Shown here: piece after piece, positions 21,652 to 33,001 of the stretch
Layout: every line of letters starts with the position of its first letter
Numbering within the stretch: position 1 is the first letter of the stretch
NCBI RefSeq assembly: GCF_020151015.1
Contig: NZ_CP083746.1
Span: forward strand, 1-64,000
Source: Pseudomonas sp. p1(2021b)
GTDB taxonomy: Bacteria; Pseudomonadota; Gammaproteobacteria; Pseudomonadales; Pseudomonadaceae
Length of the DNA: 64,000 bases
Direction: 5' to 3'
Translations under genes and position numbers: made by a program
Notes under the pieces: model-generated
Seen by the model: only the letters and a program-made list of their open reading frames with translations
What the model was told of the DNA's origin: nothing
The model's database searches: none

Positions 21652-21960
21652 TCAGGCCTTGTCCAACTTCTTCAGGAACACGGCCATTTCCTTCTCGGCC
21701 TGCTTGTCCCCGTGGGCCTGCGCCGCCACGATCCCCTCCTCCCAGGCCTTGCGCGCCGCCGCCCGGTCACCCTGCAGCTGATAGGCCTTGCCCAGCAGCT
21801 TCCACGCCGCGGAATACTTGGGGTCGTGCTCCACACAGCGCGCCAGGTGCACCGCCGCCTCGGCACCGTTGCCTTCGTCGAGCCAGGCCTTGCCCAGGCC
21901 GAAGCGCAGCAGGGCGTTATCCACACCCTTGGCCAGCATCTTTTCCAGTGATTCGCGCAT
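21652..21960 (-). CDS. Small TPR-repeat protein
   Basis: This 102-residue protein consists of about two tetratricopeptide repeats (LLRFGLGKAWLDEGNGAEAAVHL, then AAWKLLGKAYQLQGDRAAARKAWEEG) followed by a charged helix. It has no signal peptide or membrane segment, so it is probably a cytosolic protein-interaction module. It lies 12 bp downstream of trkA on the same strand. The partner is unknown. Confidence 0.82.
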   Translation of the reverse strand: MRESLEKMLAKGVDNALLRFGLGKAWLDEGNGAEAAVHLARCVEHDPKYSAAWKLLGKAYQLQGDRAAARKAWEEGIVAAQAHGDKQAEKEMAVFLKKLDKA

Positions 21961-21972
21961 GTCGCTTGCTCC

Positions 21973-23346
21973 TTAGAAGAAGCTCAGGCCTACGTGGAAC
22001 AGCTTCTCCACGTCACGGATGTGTTTTTTATCCACAACGAACAGGATCACATGGTCGCCCGCTTCGATCACCGTGTCGTCGTGGGCGATCAGCACCTCCT
22101 CGTCGCGGATGATCGCACCGATGGTGGTGCCCGGTGGCAGGGCGATATCCTCGATGGCCTTGCCGATCACCTTGCTCGACTTGGCATCGCCATGGGCCAC
22201 CGCCTCGATGGCCTCGGCTGCGCCACGGCGCAAGGAGTGCACGCTGACGATATCGCCACGGCGCACGTGCGCCAACAGCGTGCCGATGGTGGCCAACTGC
22301 GGGCTAATGGCGATGTCGATGTCGCCACCCTGTACCAAGTCCACGTAGGCCGGGTTGTTGATGATGGTCATTACTTTGCGCGCACCCAGGCGCTTGGCCA
22401 GCAGCGAGGACATGATGTTGGCCTCGTCGTCGTTGGTCAGGGCCAGGAAGATGTCGGCGTCGGCGATGTTCTCCTCGAGCATCAGGTCCTTGTCCGAGGC
22501 GCTGCCCTGCAGCACCACGGTGCTTTCCAGGGTGTCGGAGAGCTGGCGGCAGCGGGCCGGGCTCATCTCGATGATCTTGACCTGATAGCGGCTCTCGATG
22601 GCCTCGGCCAGGCGCTCGCCGATCTGCCCGCCACCGGCGATCACCACACGCTTGTTGGTTTCGTCGATGCGCCGTAGCTCACCCATGACCGCACGGATGT
22701 CCTTGCGTGCGGCGATGAAGAAGACTTCGTCGTCGGCTTCGATCACCGTGTCGCCACGTGGCGTGATCGGGCGGTCGCGACGGAAGATCGCCGCCACGCG
22801 GGTATCGACGTTGGGCATGTGGGCGCGGATCTGGCGCAACTGCTGGCCCACCAGGGGGCCGCCGTAATAGGCCTTGACCGCCACCAGCTGTGCCTTGCCT
22901 TCGGCGAAGTCGATCACCTGCAGCGAGCCTGGGTGCTCGATCAGGCGCTTGATGTAGTTGGTCACCACCTGCTCGGGGCTGATCAGCACGTCCACCGGGA
23001 TGTGGTCGTTGTCGAACAGCTCTTCGCGGGTGAGGTAGGCCGATTCACGTACCCGGGCGATCTTGGTCGGGGTATGGAACAGCGAGTAGGCCACCTGGCA
23101 GGCGACCATGTTGGTCTCGTCGCTGTTGGTCACTGCCACCAGCATGTCGGCATCGTCGGCACCGGCCTGGCGCAACACCGTGGGCAGCGAGCCGCGGCCC
23201 TGCACGGTGCGGATATCCAGGCGGTCGCCCAAGTCGCGCAGGCGGTCGCCATCGGTGTCGACCACGGTGATGTCGTTGGCTTCGCTGGCCAGGTGTTCCG
23301 CCAGCGTGCCGCCTACCTGCCCTGCTCCGAGGATGATGATCTTCAT
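21973..23346 (-). CDS. trkA: Trk potassium uptake system regulatory protein TrkA
   Basis: TrkA is the peripheral NAD(H)-binding subunit that gates the TrkH/TrkG potassium channel. The 457-residue protein has two tandem RCK units, each a Rossmann TrkA-N domain ([19 protein letters not shown] at residue 1; [18 protein letters not shown] near 233) followed by a TrkA-C domain. It lies 20 bp after rsmB, in the conserved Pseudomonas order fmt-rsmB-trkA. Two exact DnaA-box sequences fall close together here: 22028 in this gene and 21917 in the TPR gene. Confidence 0.97.
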   Translation of the reverse strand: MKIIILGAGQVGGTLAEHLASEANDITVVDTDGDRLRDLGDRLDIRTVQGRGSLPTVLRQAGADDADMLVAVTNSDETNMVACQVAYSLFHTPTKIARVRESAYLTREELFDNDHIPVDVLISPEQVVTNYIKRLIEHPGSLQVIDFAEGKAQLVAVKAYYGGPLVGQQLRQIRAHMPNVDTRVAAIFRRDRPITPRGDTVIEADDEVFFIAARKDIRAVMGELRRIDETNKRVVIAGGGQIGERLAEAIESRYQVKIIEMSPARCRQLSDTLESTVVLQGSASDKDLMLEENIADADIFLALTNDDEANIMSSLLAKRLGARKVMTIINNPAYVDLVQGGDIDIAISPQLATIGTLLAHVRRGDIVSVHSLRRGAAEAIEAVAHGDAKSSKVIGKAIEDIALPPGTTIGAIIRDEEVLIAHDDTVIEAGDHVILFVVDKKHIRDVEKLFHVGLSFF

Positions 23347-23366
23347 CCGCTCACTCCTAACCTGTT

Positions 23367-24677
23367 TTATCCGCGCGAGGCGGCGATCTTGATCAGCTTG
23401 GCATAGTAGAAACCGTCATGGCCGCCTTCCTGGGCCAACAGCTGGCGGCCGTGGGGCTGACGCAGGCCGGCTTCGGTGGCCAGGTCCAGTTCACGGGCGC
23501 CCGGGGTGCGGGCGAGGAAAGCATCGATCACTTCGGTGTTCTCGGTCGGCAGGCTGGAACAAGTGGCGTACAGCAGCATGCCGCCCACTTCCAGCGTCGG
23601 CCACAGGGCATCGAGCAACTCGCCTTGCAGCGTGGCCAGGGCCGGGATGTCCTCGGCCTGGCGGGTCAGCTTGATGTCCGGGTGACGGCGGATCACCCCG
23701 GTGGCCGAGCACGGCGCGTCGAGCAGGATGCGCTGGAACGGCTTGCCGTCCCACCAGCTGGCGGTGTCACGGGCATCGCAGGCGATCAGCTTGGCGTCCA
23801 GTTGCAGGCGGTCTAGGTTCTCGCGTACCCGCGCCAGGCGCTTGGCCTCCAGGTCGATGGCCACCACTTCGCCCAGGTTCGCCTCGGCTTCCAGCAGGTG
23901 GCAGGTCTTGCCGCCGGGGGCGCAGCAGGCATCGAGCACGCGTTGGCCGGGCGCCAGCTCCATCAGGTCGGCGGCCAGCTGTGCGGCCTCGTCCTGGACG
24001 CTGACCCAGCCTTCGGCGAAGCCTGGCAGACCACGCACGTCGCAGGCGTCAGCCAGCAGGATACCGTCGCGGCTGTACGGGCAGGCGCTGGCGTCAACGC
24101 CCGCCTCAGCCAGCCGTGCCAGGTAGGCGTCGCGGCTGTGGTGGCGACGGTTGACCCGCAGGATCATCGGCGGGTGGGCGTTGTTGGCGGCACAGATGGC
24201 CTCCCACTGCTCAGGCCAGAAGGCTTTGAGCGACTTCTGCAGCCAGCGCGGGTGGGCGGTGCGCACTACCGGGTCACGTTCGAGGCCCGCGAGTATCTGC
24301 TCGCCTTCACGTTGGGCGCGGCGCAGCACGGCATTGAGCAGGCCCTTGGCCCACGGCTTCTTCAGCTTGTCGGCGCAACCAACGGTTTCGCCGATGGCGG
24401 CGTGGGCTGGAATTCGGGTGTAGAACAGTTGGTACAGGCCGACCAGCAGTAACGCCTGCACGTCTGCATCGGCTGCCTTGAAGGGCTTTTGCAGCAGCTG
24501 GGCGGCCAGCAGGTCCAGACGTGGCTGCCAGCGGGCGGTGCCGAAGGCCAGGTCCTGGACCAGGCCACGGTCGCGTTCCTCGACCTTGTCCAGTTGCGCC
24601 GGCAACGAGCTGTTCAGCGAGGCCTTGCCGCTGAGCACGGCGGCAAGGGCGCGGGCGGCGGCCAGGCGTGGGTTCAT
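23367..24677 (-). CDS. rsmB: 16S rRNA (cytosine-967-C5)-methyltransferase RsmB
   Basis: RsmB (Sun/Fmu) methylates C967 of 16S rRNA. The 436-residue protein has an N-terminal NusB-like RNA-binding domain (about 1-135) and a SAM-dependent methyltransferase domain with [17 protein letters not shown] near residue 245 and the two catalytic cysteines in [15 protein letters not shown] and [10 protein letters not shown]. Its ATG overlaps the fmt stop codon as ATGA, indicating coupling. Confidence 0.97.
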   Translation of the reverse strand: MNPRLAAARALAAVLSGKASLNSSLPAQLDKVEERDRGLVQDLAFGTARWQPRLDLLAAQLLQKPFKAADADVQALLLVGLYQLFYTRIPAHAAIGETVGCADKLKKPWAKGLLNAVLRRAQREGEQILAGLERDPVVRTAHPRWLQKSLKAFWPEQWEAICAANNAHPPMILRVNRRHHSRDAYLARLAEAGVDASACPYSRDGILLADACDVRGLPGFAEGWVSVQDEAAQLAADLMELAPGQRVLDACCAPGGKTCHLLEAEANLGEVVAIDLEAKRLARVRENLDRLQLDAKLIACDARDTASWWDGKPFQRILLDAPCSATGVIRRHPDIKLTRQAEDIPALATLQGELLDALWPTLEVGGMLLYATCSSLPTENTEVIDAFLARTPGARELDLATEAGLRQPHGRQLLAQEGGHDGFYYAKLIKIAASRG

Positions 24678-25606
24678 TGGCCGAGTACCTTGTGGCTTGC
24701 GAATTTCTCGCGGCGGCTGTTGAACAGGTCGCTGAAGGCCAGGGCCTTGCCGCCGGGCAATTGCAGACGGGTCAGGCTCAGGGCGCCTTCACCGCAGGCG
24801 ACGACCAGGCCGTCCTTGCTGGCGCTGAGGATTTCGCCGGGCGCGCCCTTGCCTGTGGACACGTTCGCAGCCAGGACCTTCACACTTTCCCCATCGAGGG
24901 TACTGTGGCACACCGGCCACGGGTTGAAGGCGCGGACCAGGCGTTCCAGCTCGACCGCCGGACGGCTCCAGTCGATGCGGGCTTCATCCTTGTTGAGCTT
25001 GTGTGCGTAGGTGGCCAGGGCGTCGTCCTGCACTTCGCCTTGCAGGCTGCCGTCGGCAAGGCCTGCGATGGCCTGCACCACTGCGCCCGGGCCCATCTGG
25101 GCGAGGCGGTCGTGCAGGGTGCCACCGGTGTCTTCAGCGTTGATCGGTGTGACCACTTTGAGCAGCATGGGGCCGGTGTCCAGGCCCGCCTCCATGCGCA
25201 TCACAGTCACGCCGCTTTCGGCGTCGCCCGCTTCGACGGCGCGCTGGATCGGCGCCGCACCGCGCCAACGCGGCAGCAGGGAGGCGTGGCTGTTGATACA
25301 GCCCAGGCGCGGGATATCCAGCACCGCTTGCGGCAGGATCAGGCCATAGGCGACCACCACCATCAAGTCTGGCGCGAGTGCGGCGAGCTCGGCCTGGGCC
25401 TCGGCATTGCGCAGGGTCGGCGGTTGGAACACCGGGATGTCGTGGGCCACCGCCAATTGCTTGACCGGGCTCGGCATGAGCTTCTGGCCGCGCCCGGCCG
25501 GGCGGTCGGGCTGGGTGTAGACGGCCACGATCTCATAGGGGCTGTCGAGCAGGGCTTTGAGGTGTTCGGCGGCAAACTCTGGGGTGCCTGCGAAGACGAT
25601 GCGCAT
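24674..25606 (-). CDS. fmt: Methionyl-tRNA formyltransferase
   Basis: Fmt formylates initiator Met-tRNA using 10-formyl-tetrahydrofolate. The 310-residue protein starts [16 protein letters not shown] at 25606; the frame upstream runs into the def terminator and def itself. The formyl-folate signature [16 protein letters not shown] is present near residue 109. It is downstream of def, the deformylase that removes the same formyl group, but an intrinsic terminator separates the two. Confidence 0.97.
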   Translation of the reverse strand: MRIVFAGTPEFAAEHLKALLDSPYEIVAVYTQPDRPAGRGQKLMPSPVKQLAVAHDIPVFQPPTLRNAEAQAELAALAPDLMVVVAYGLILPQAVLDIPRLGCINSHASLLPRWRGAAPIQRAVEAGDAESGVTVMRMEAGLDTGPMLLKVVTPINAEDTGGTLHDRLAQMGPGAVVQAIAGLADGSLQGEVQDDALATYAHKLNKDEARIDWSRPAVELERLVRAFNPWPVCHSTLDGESVKVLAANVSTGKGAPGEILSASKDGLVVACGEGALSLTRLQLPGGKALAFSDLFNSRREKFASHKVLGQ

Positions 25607-25620
25607 GGAGTTCTCGCTTG

Positions 25621-25651
25621 AAAAAGAAAAAGGCTTGCCGGGGCAAGCCTT
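25621..25651 (-). terminator. Intrinsic terminator between def and fmt
   Basis: On the minus strand, arms AAGGCTTGC and GCAAGCCTT enclose a 4-base loop and are followed by a T-rich tail (TTTCTTTTT). It lies 15 bp after the def stop and 15 bp before the fmt start. Confidence 0.85.
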
Positions 25652-25665
25652 CTGGAAGGTGGGGA

Positions 25666-26172
25666 TCAGGCTTGCTGGCGGTGCTGTTTTTCCAGCTTCT
25701 TCTTGATCCGATCGCGTTTGAGCTGGGACAGGTAGTCCACGAAGAGCTTGCCGTTGAGGTGGTCGAATTCGTGCTGCACGCATACGGCCAGCAGGCCTTC
25801 GCATTCCAGTTCGAACGGCTTGCCGTCGCGGTCCTGGGCCTTGACCCGCACACGCAGCGGGCGATCGACGTTCTCGTAGAAGCCGGGTACCGACAGGCAG
25901 CCTTCCTGGTACTGGCCCATGTCGTGGGTCAGTTCCTCGACCGAGGGGTTGATGAAGACGCGCGGCTCGCTGCGGTCTTCGCTCAGGTCCATGACCACGA
26001 CCTGCTTGTGCACGTTGACCTGGGTGGCCGCCAGGCCGATGCCCGGGGCTTCGTACATGGTTTCAAACATGTCGTCGATCAACTGGCGCAGGGCGTCGTC
26101 GAACTCTGTCACCGGTTTGGCGATGGTGCGCAGGCGCGGGTCCGGGAATTCGAGAATGTTCAAGATGGCCAT
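25666..26172 (-). CDS. def: Peptide deformylase
   Basis: This enzyme removes the N-formyl group from nascent proteins. The 168-residue product has the three deformylase motifs: GIGLAATQV near residue 45, EGCLSVPG near 88 and HEFDHLNG near 132, with the metal ligands Cys and two His in the latter two. It has the usual length of the class I enzyme. It is divergent from dprA across a 207-bp spacer containing two DnaA boxes. Confidence 0.97.
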   Translation of the reverse strand: MAILNILEFPDPRLRTIAKPVTEFDDALRQLIDDMFETMYEAPGIGLAATQVNVHKQVVVMDLSEDRSEPRVFINPSVEELTHDMGQYQEGCLSVPGFYENVDRPLRVRVKAQDRDGKPFELECEGLLAVCVQHEFDHLNGKLFVDYLSQLKRDRIKKKLEKQHRQQA

Positions 26173-26312
26173 AAGGTCAGGCAGTCACTGTGCGTTCGGT
26201 TGAAAACTGAGCACACATAATAAAGGGAATCGGGGGATTCGGCACCTGGCAAAGCTCGGCTAGGGTGTGAAAGGACAGCTGGAACGCCATTCATGGACAG
26301 CTTGTCAAAGTA

Positions 26313-26333
26313 TTATTCACAAAGTTATCCACA
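26313..26333 (+). other. Tandem DnaA boxes between def and dprA
   Basis: TTATTCACA (26313-26321) and TTATCCACA (26325-26333) both fit the TTATNCACA DnaA box. They have the same orientation with start points 12 bp apart, and lie about 50 bp before dprA in the divergent promoter region. Possible roles are DnaA titration or DnaA control of dprA or def. Confidence 0.65.
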
Positions 26334-26379
26334 GGTTGTGCGCCTTGGATGACCCCTCGTCGATCAAGGATGATCCGCC

Positions 26380-27477
26380 ATGTGCGACCTGTTTCAAGCC
26401 CCTTGCTCCCCTGCCGAACTGGAAGCGCGTCTGCGCCTGCATCGGCTACCCGACGTCGGTCCCCGACGATTCCAGACCTTGATCGAAGCCTTCGGCAGTG
26501 CGTCTTCGGCCTTGAGCGCACCGGCCAGTGCCTGGCGCGCGCTGGGCCTACCCGCCATGTGTGCCGAGGCCCGGCGCAGCCCTGAGGTGCGCGATGGCGC
26601 CAGCGCCGCAATCGCCTGGCTAGAGCGGCCGGGCCAGCATTTGCTGATGTGGGACGCACCTGGATACCCCGCCTTGCTTGGCGAAACGGACGGCGCCCCG
26701 CCGCTGCTTTTCGTGGCCGGGGACCCGGCCGTGCTGGAGCGTCCCCAGCTCGCCGTGGTGGGCAGTCGACGTGCTTCACCGCCGGCGCTGGACACGGCCA
26801 GGGCCTTCTCCCGTTGCCTGGCCCAAGCCGGTTTCACCATCACCAGCGGGCTCGCGCTGGGTATAGACGGTGCCGCTCATCGGGCGGCGCTGGAGGCGGG
26901 TGGGCACACCATCGGCGTGCTCGGCACGGGCTTGCAGAAACTTTATCCACAGCGTCACCGGGAGTTGGCGAAGGCCATGATCGAAGGCGGCAGCGCGGTG
27001 GTTTCCGAGTTCCCCCTCGATGCCGTGCCCCAGCCGGCTAACTTTCCGCGCCGCAACCGGATCATCAGTGGCATGTCTCTGGGCGTGCTGGTAGTGGAAG
27101 CGAGCCTGGCCAGTGGGTCGTTGATCACCGCTCGCCTGGCCGCCGAGCAAGGCCGCGAGGTCTATGCGGTACCGGGGTCGATCCATCATCCGGGTGCCAA
27201 GGGTTGCCACCAGTTGATCCGCGATGGCGCGCTGTTGGTGGAAAGTGTCGAGCAAATCCTCGAAAGCCTGCGCGGCTGGCAGAATCTCCCACCGGCACCT
27301 GTGGAAAAGCCGGCGCATCCCCTGCTGGCCTTGCTCCATGCCGCACCCCAGACCAGCGAAGGCCTGGCCAGCAGCAGCGGCCAGCCACTGGCCCAGGTGC
27401 TGGCCAGCCTCACGCAACTGGAACTCGAAGGGCGGGTCAGCAACGAAGCCGGGCGTTGGTTTGCCAGGTGCAGCTAA
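26380..27477 (+). CDS. dprA: DNA-processing protein DprA
   Basis: DprA protects incoming single-stranded DNA and loads RecA during natural transformation. The 365-residue protein has an N-terminal SAM-like region, the central Rossmann-like DprA domain ([22 protein letters not shown] near residue 126; [13 protein letters not shown] and [11 protein letters not shown] after it) and a C-terminal winged-helix domain from about residue 305. An exact DnaA box sequence falls inside the gene at 26943. tsaC follows after 37 bp. Confidence 0.95.
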   Translation: MCDLFQAPCSPAELEARLRLHRLPDVGPRRFQTLIEAFGSASSALSAPASAWRALGLPAMCAEARRSPEVRDGASAAIAWLERPGQHLLMWDAPGYPALLGETDGAPPLLFVAGDPAVLERPQLAVVGSRRASPPALDTARAFSRCLAQAGFTITSGLALGIDGAAHRAALEAGGHTIGVLGTGLQKLYPQRHRELAKAMIEGGSAVVSEFPLDAVPQPANFPRRNRIISGMSLGVLVVEASLASGSLITARLAAEQGREVYAVPGSIHHPGAKGCHQLIRDGALLVESVEQILESLRGWQNLPPAPVEKPAHPLLALLHAAPQTSEGLASSSGQPLAQVLASLTQLELEGRVSNEAGRWFARCS

Positions 27478-27514
27478 GTACACTGCGCAGCAGGCGTTAA
27501 TGCGGAGAGACAAA

Positions 27515-28072
27515 ATGGTGAGCAGTTGGCGTGTGCAACAAGCCGCACGTGAAATTCGGGCGGGTGCGGTCATTGCCTACCCGACGGAAGCGGTCTGGGG
27601 CCTGGGCTGCGACCCTTGGAACGAAGACGCGGTGTATCGCCTGCTGGCGCTCAAGTCGCGGCCTGTGGATAAAGGGCTGATTCTGATCGCCGACAACATC
27701 CGCCAGTTCGATTTCCTGTTCGAGGACTTCCCCGAGGAGTGGATCGACCGCATGGGCAGCACCTGGCCGGGCCCCAACACCTGGCTGGTACCGCACCAAG
27801 ACCTGCTGCCGGAATGGGTGACGGGCCAGCACGACACCGTGGCCTTGCGCGTCAGTGACCATCCATTGGTACGCGAGCTGTGCGCGCTGGTCGGGCCGCT
27901 GATCTCCACCTCTGCCAACCCCGGGGGCCGCCCGGCGGCCAAGAGCCGGTTGCGGGTGGAGCAATATTTCCATGGCGAGCTGGACCTGGTGCTCGGTGGG
28001 GCATTGGGCGGGCGGAAGAACCCGAGCGTGATTCGCAACCTGATCACCGGCGAAGTGGTTCGGCCGGGTTGA
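27515..28072 (+). CDS. tsaC: Threonylcarbamoyl-AMP synthase
   Basis: TsaC (YrdC/Sua5 family) makes threonylcarbamoyl-adenylate for the t6A modification of tRNAs that read ANN codons. The 185-residue product starts [31 protein letters not shown] and has the size of the short TsaC form, with the STSANPGG motif near residue 131. The frame is open further upstream into dprA, but the ATG at 27515 matches the family N-terminus. GTG at 27518 is an alternative. It is followed by a REP cluster. Confidence 0.94.
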   Translation: MVSSWRVQQAAREIRAGAVIAYPTEAVWGLGCDPWNEDAVYRLLALKSRPVDKGLILIADNIRQFDFLFEDFPEEWIDRMGSTWPGPNTWLVPHQDLLPEWVTGQHDTVALRVSDHPLVRELCALVGPLISTSANPGGRPAAKSRLRVEQYFHGELDLVLGGALGGRKNPSVIRNLITGEVVRPG

Positions 28073-28083
28073 CGAGGTAGGCC

Positions 28084-28299
28084 CGGCGAGGGCTTTGCCC
28101 TCGTTTCGCGGCACAAGGCACTTAAAGCGTTCGCCGAAGCTGGATGGCATCGAGTCTGTGCCTGTGACGAAGAGGCCCGTTAGCTGAATTGACGCAATCG
28201 CGGGACAAGCCCGCTCCCACAGGTACTGTGCAATCCTCGGGATCGGCGCGATCCCTGTGGGAGTGAGCTTGTCCCGCGATGGGCCGCGCAGCGGCCCCA
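28084..28299. repeat. REP cluster: one truncated element and one inverted pair
   Basis: A first-type REP at 28084-28120 breaks off after GCGGCACAAGGC, lacking its distal arm. It is followed by an inverted pair of the second type: 28196-28222 (ATCGCGGGACAAGCCCGCTCC) and 28253-28299. The cluster fills the gap between the converging tsaC and quinone reductase genes. Confidence 0.88.
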
Positions 28300-28303
28300 G
28301 GGT

Positions 28304-29281
28304 TCAGGGCAGTAGAACCGTCGAGCCCACGGTGCGCCGCGCCGACAGTTCGGCCTGGGCCTTGGCCGCTTCGCCCAGCGGATAACGCTGCTGAATATCC
28401 ACAACCAGCTTGCCGCTGGCGATCATCCCGAACAGATCGTCGGCCATGGCTTGGGTGTTTTCGGCATTGTTGGCATACGTCCCCAGCGTAGGCCGGGTGA
28501 CGTACAGCGAACCCTTCTGCGAAAGAATGCCCAGGTTCACCCCGGTCACCGCGCCGGAGGCATTGCCGAAGCTCACCATTAGCCCCCGTGGGCGCAGGCA
28601 ATCCAGCGAGGTCAGCCAGGTGTCGGCGCCCACGCCGTCATAGACCACCGCGCATTTCTGACCGTCGGTCAGCTCCAATACCCGCTTGGCCACGTCTTCG
28701 TGGCTGTAGTCGATGGTCGCCCAGGCGCCCAGCGCCTTGGCTCGCTCGGCCTTTTCGGCCGAACTCACGGTACCGATCAGCCTGGCGCCGAGGGCCTTGG
28801 CCCATTGGCAGGCCAGGGAACCGACGCCACCTGCCGCGGCATGGAACAGGATGAAGTCGCCAGGCTGCACGGCATAGGTCTGCTTGAGCAGGTACTGGGT
28901 GGTCAGGCCCTTGAGCATCACCGCAGCGGCCTGTTCGAAGCTGATCGCCTCCGGCAGCTTGACCAGGTTGGCCTCGGGCAGGGTGTGCACGTCGCTGTAG
29001 GCGCCCAGTGGGCCGCCGGCATAGGCCACGCGATCACCGACCTTGAGCCGGCCGACGCCTGCACCGACCGCCTCGACCACGCCGGCGCCTTCGGTACCCA
29101 GGCCTGAGGGTAGTGAGGGTGGCGGATACAGCCCGCTGCGGTAGTAGGTGTCGATGAAGTTCAGGCCGATCGCGTGGTTGCGCACGCGTACTTGCCCAGG
29201 GCCGGGCGGAACCGGGTCGAACTCGACCAGTTGCAGGACTTCCGGGCCGCCGTGCTGGCTGAACTGGATGCGCTTGGCCAT
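28304..29281 (-). CDS. qor: NADPH:quinone oxidoreductase (zeta-crystallin type)
   Basis: This 325-residue medium-chain dehydrogenase/reductase of the QOR class reduces quinones with NADPH and lacks the zinc ligands of alcohol dehydrogenases. The N-terminus MAKRIQFSQHGGPEVLQLVEF and the cofactor motif AAAGGVGSLACQWAKALGA near residue 148 are typical. It diverges from hemF. This is the usual Pseudomonas arrangement. Confidence 0.93.
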   Translation of the reverse strand: MAKRIQFSQHGGPEVLQLVEFDPVPPGPGQVRVRNHAIGLNFIDTYYRSGLYPPPSLPSGLGTEGAGVVEAVGAGVGRLKVGDRVAYAGGPLGAYSDVHTLPEANLVKLPEAISFEQAAAVMLKGLTTQYLLKQTYAVQPGDFILFHAAAGGVGSLACQWAKALGARLIGTVSSAEKAERAKALGAWATIDYSHEDVAKRVLELTDGQKCAVVYDGVGADTWLTSLDCLRPRGLMVSFGNASGAVTGVNLGILSQKGSLYVTRPTLGTYANNAENTQAMADDLFGMIASGKLVVDIQQRYPLGEAAKAQAELSARRTVGSTVLLP

Positions 29282-29381
29282 CTCACACTCCGTTGTCGTC
29301 GGGATCGGAACAGGCCTTCTATCGGACGCCTTTGCTTGATCGCCGTCAACTGCGGCGTGGCGGCTGCCGGTGGTATGCTAG

Positions 29382-30329
<948 letters not shown>

Positions 30330-30353
30330 GCCTGCGGATAACGAGGAGTTCCC

Positions 30354-31178
30354 ATGGATCAGTATGTCGTTTTCGGTAACCCCATCGGCCACAGCAAGTC
30401 GCCGTTGATCCACCGCCTGTTCGCCGACCAGACTGGGCAGGCCTTGGAGTACAGCACTCTGCTGGCGCCGCTGGATGATTTCAGCGATTGCGCCCGTGGG
30501 TTCTTCAAGCAAGGCAGCGGTGCCAACGTGACCGTGCCGTTCAAGGAAGAGGCCTACCGCCTGTGCGACAGCCTGACGCCACGGGCCCAGCGTGCCGGCG
30601 CGGTCAACACCCTGACCAAGCTCGCCGACGGCACCTTGCAAGGTGACAACACCGACGGCGCCGGCCTGGTGCGCGACTTGACGGTCAACGCCGGGGTCGA
30701 GCTGGCCGGCAAGCGTGTCCTCATCCTTGGCGCCGGTGGCGCTGTGCGAGGCGTGTTGGAGCCGATCCTGGCGCACAAGCCGCAATCGCTGGTGATCGCC
30801 AATCGCACCGTGGAGAAGGCCGAACAGCTGGCGCGTGAATTCGATGAGCTGGGGCCGGTGGTCGCCAGTGGCTTTGCCTGGTTGCAAGAGCCGGTGGATG
30901 TGATCATCAACGCCACGTCGGCGAGCCTGGCCGGCGAATTGCCGCCGATTGCCGAGAGCTTGGTCGAGGCCGGGCGTACCGTGTGCTACGACATGATGTA
31001 TGGCAAAGAGCCGACACCGTTCTGCCAGTGGGCGAGCACGCTGGGTGCGGCCAAGGTGCTGGATGGGTTGGGCATGTTGGCCGAACAGGCGGCCGAGGCG
31101 TTCTTCATCTGGCGTGGGGTACGGCCTGATACGGGGCCGGTATTGGATGAACTGCGCCGGCAGTTGGCGCGAGGCTGA
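30354..31178 (+). CDS. aroE: Shikimate dehydrogenase
   Basis: AroE reduces 3-dehydroshikimate with NADPH in the shikimate pathway. The 274-residue protein has the substrate motif [10 protein letters not shown] at residues 8-17, [10 protein letters not shown] near 59, [12 protein letters not shown] near 100 and the NADPH fold [11 protein letters not shown] near 124. It is probably co-transcribed with hemF. Confidence 0.97.
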   Translation: MDQYVVFGNPIGHSKSPLIHRLFADQTGQALEYSTLLAPLDDFSDCARGFFKQGSGANVTVPFKEEAYRLCDSLTPRAQRAGAVNTLTKLADGTLQGDNTDGAGLVRDLTVNAGVELAGKRVLILGAGGAVRGVLEPILAHKPQSLVIANRTVEKAEQLAREFDELGPVVASGFAWLQEPVDVIINATSASLAGELPPIAESLVEAGRTVCYDMMYGKEPTPFCQWASTLGAAKVLDGLGMLAEQAAEAFFIWRGVRPDTGPVLDELRRQLARG

Positions 31179-31204
31179 GGTCGAAATCGGGGGACGCTTG
31201 CGGC

Positions 31205-31275
31205 CCAATCGCGGGGCAAGCCCGCTCCCACAAGGGCAATCGCTTCATTTGTGGGGCTTGCCCCGCGATGGGCTC
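31205..31275. repeat. Inverted pair of REP elements (second type)
   Basis: Copies with core ATCGCGGGGCAAGCCCGCTCC at 31207-31233 and its inverse at 31248-31275 lie between the converging aroE and SulP transporter genes. Confidence 0.9.
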
Positions 31276-32839
31276 ACTCCTCGAACCGGATCGGGCACAA
31301 GGCTGCCCCTTCCAGTTTCTGCAGCTCTTCGATCACCTGCGGCCGGGCCCGATGCAGGGTCAGGCTTCCCCCATTGCGCTTCAGCCGTCGCGCCTCCCGG
31401 TGCAGCATGTCCACCCCGGAATAGTCGATGAAGTTGATTTGCCGCGCATCGACGACCACATTCGGCCCCTGGCAGCGCTGCAGGCGCACCTGCAGGTAAT
31501 GCGCGGCGCCGAAGAAGATCGAGCCGCCCACCTTCAGTACATCCGTCTCCCCTTCCCGGCTCTGTTGCACCCGCGGCCGCGAGGTGCGTTTCAGGTAGAA
31601 GAACAGCGAGGCCAGCACGCCGGCGTAGATCGCTGTCTGCAACTCCAACAGCAGCGTGGCGGCGGCGGTCAGCGCCATGACCAGGAATTCCGAGCGGCTG
31701 ACCCTGAACAGCGAGCGGATGGCCCGATGGTCCACCAGCCCCCAGCAGATCAGCAGGATGCTGCCGGCCATGGCCGGGATGGGCAGATGGGCGATCAGCC
31801 CGGCCCCGGCCACGGCGAACAGTGCCACCCACAGCGCCGAGAACACCCCAGCCAGTGGTGAGCGGGCGCCGGCGTCATAGCTCAGCCCCGAGCGGGTGAA
31901 GGACCCTGAGGACAGGTAGCCGGAAAAAAACGCCCCAACCATGTTCGACAGGCCCTGGGCGCGGATTTCCTGGTCGGCGTCGATCAGTTGTTCGGAGCGT
32001 GCCGACAACGACCGGGCGATCGACAGGCTGGTGACCAGCCCCAGCATGCCCACCGCCACGGCACTGGGCAGCAGGCGCAGGATCAATTCGAGGTCCAGCA
32101 GCGGCAAGGGGCTCAGCGGCGGCAGCTGGCCGATGAACGCCGGTACCCGTTGTACATGGCCGAAGATGCCGGGCAGCAGCCAGGCGACCAGGCTCACCAG
32201 CACCAGGCTGATCAACAGGCTGGGCCAGCGCGGGCGCCAGAGCTTGAGCGCGATCCCACCCAGCAATGTGGCCAGGCCTAGGGCCAATGACGGCAGGTCG
32301 ACCTCGCCGGCGTGCGCGAGCAGCTCCTGCAGGGTGCGCAGCGCCGTGGCCTGGCTCGGCAGATCCATGCCCAGCAGGTTCGGCAATTGGCCCAGGGCAA
32401 TGACCACCGCAGCGCCCAGCGTGAAGCCGAGTACCACCGAGTGGGAGACGAAATTGACCAGTGCGCCGAAGCGCAGCAGGCCCAGCAGCAACTGGAACAC
32501 CCCACCGAGGAAGGTCAGTAGCAGGACCAGGGTGATGTAGTCGTCGCTGCCGGTCAGGGCCAGCGGGCTGACGCTGGCGTAGAGGACGATGGAGATGGCG
32601 GCGGTTGGGCCACAGATCAGGTGCCAGGAGGAACCCCACAAGCATGCCACCAGTACCGGGACGATGGCGGCGTACAGGCCGTACTCGGCCGGCAGGCCGG
32701 CGATCAGGGCGTAGGCGATCGATTGTGGCAAGGCGAGGATCGCGCCGCTCAGGCCGACCAGCAGGTCCTGGCGCAGGCTACGGCCCGATTGGCGGGGGAG
32801 CCAGGAGAGGAAGGGCAGCAGGTGGAGGATGCGAGGCAT
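31274..32839 (-). CDS. SulP-family anion transporter with STAS domain
   Basis: This 521-residue transporter has about 10-12 membrane segments and a C-terminal STAS domain (from about residue 415; VVDARQINFIDYSGVDML). The SulP signature LPQSIAYALIAGLPAEYGLYAA is near residue 37. The ATG at 32839 has AGGA upstream; the longer frame at 32866 lacks a ribosome binding site. It is downstream of betC and the binding-protein gene on the same strand, so it may move sulfate released from choline-O-sulfate or the substrate itself; the anion is not provable from sequence. Confidence 0.87.
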   Translation of the reverse strand: MPRILHLLPFLSWLPRQSGRSLRQDLLVGLSGAILALPQSIAYALIAGLPAEYGLYAAIVPVLVACLWGSSWHLICGPTAAISIVLYASVSPLALTGSDDYITLVLLLTFLGGVFQLLLGLLRFGALVNFVSHSVVLGFTLGAAVVIALGQLPNLLGMDLPSQATALRTLQELLAHAGEVDLPSLALGLATLLGGIALKLWRPRWPSLLISLVLVSLVAWLLPGIFGHVQRVPAFIGQLPPLSPLPLLDLELILRLLPSAVAVGMLGLVTSLSIARSLSARSEQLIDADQEIRAQGLSNMVGAFFSGYLSSGSFTRSGLSYDAGARSPLAGVFSALWVALFAVAGAGLIAHLPIPAMAGSILLICWGLVDHRAIRSLFRVSRSEFLVMALTAAATLLLELQTAIYAGVLASLFFYLKRTSRPRVQQSREGETDVLKVGGSIFFGAAHYLQVRLQRCQGPNVVVDARQINFIDYSGVDMLHREARRLKRNGGSLTLHRARPQVIEELQKLEGAALCPIRFEE

Positions 32840-32879
32840 GCGTGGTTCCTGGTGTCCGGTCGACATTCGAGATCACAGG

Positions 32880-32985
32880 CGAGGGCCGTGCCCTCGTTTC
32901 GCGGCACAAGGCCGCTCCTACAGGGGATCGTGCGTTTCTGTAGGAGCGGCCTTGTGCCGCGAAAGGGCCGCAAAGCGGCCCCACA
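32880..32985. repeat. Inverted pair of REP elements (first type)
   Basis: Copies at 32880-32925 and 32938-32985 face each other around the core GCGGCACAAGGCCGCTCCTAC. The pair lies between two same-strand genes, the binding protein and SulP, and could reduce transcription or stabilise the upstream mRNA. Confidence 0.9.
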
Positions 32986-33001
32986 GCCTAACAGACGAAC
33001 C

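Noticed and set aside
22751..22765. CACGTG in trkA as a fourth parS site
   Set aside because: Only the central six bases match; the outer GTTC/GAAC arms are absent.
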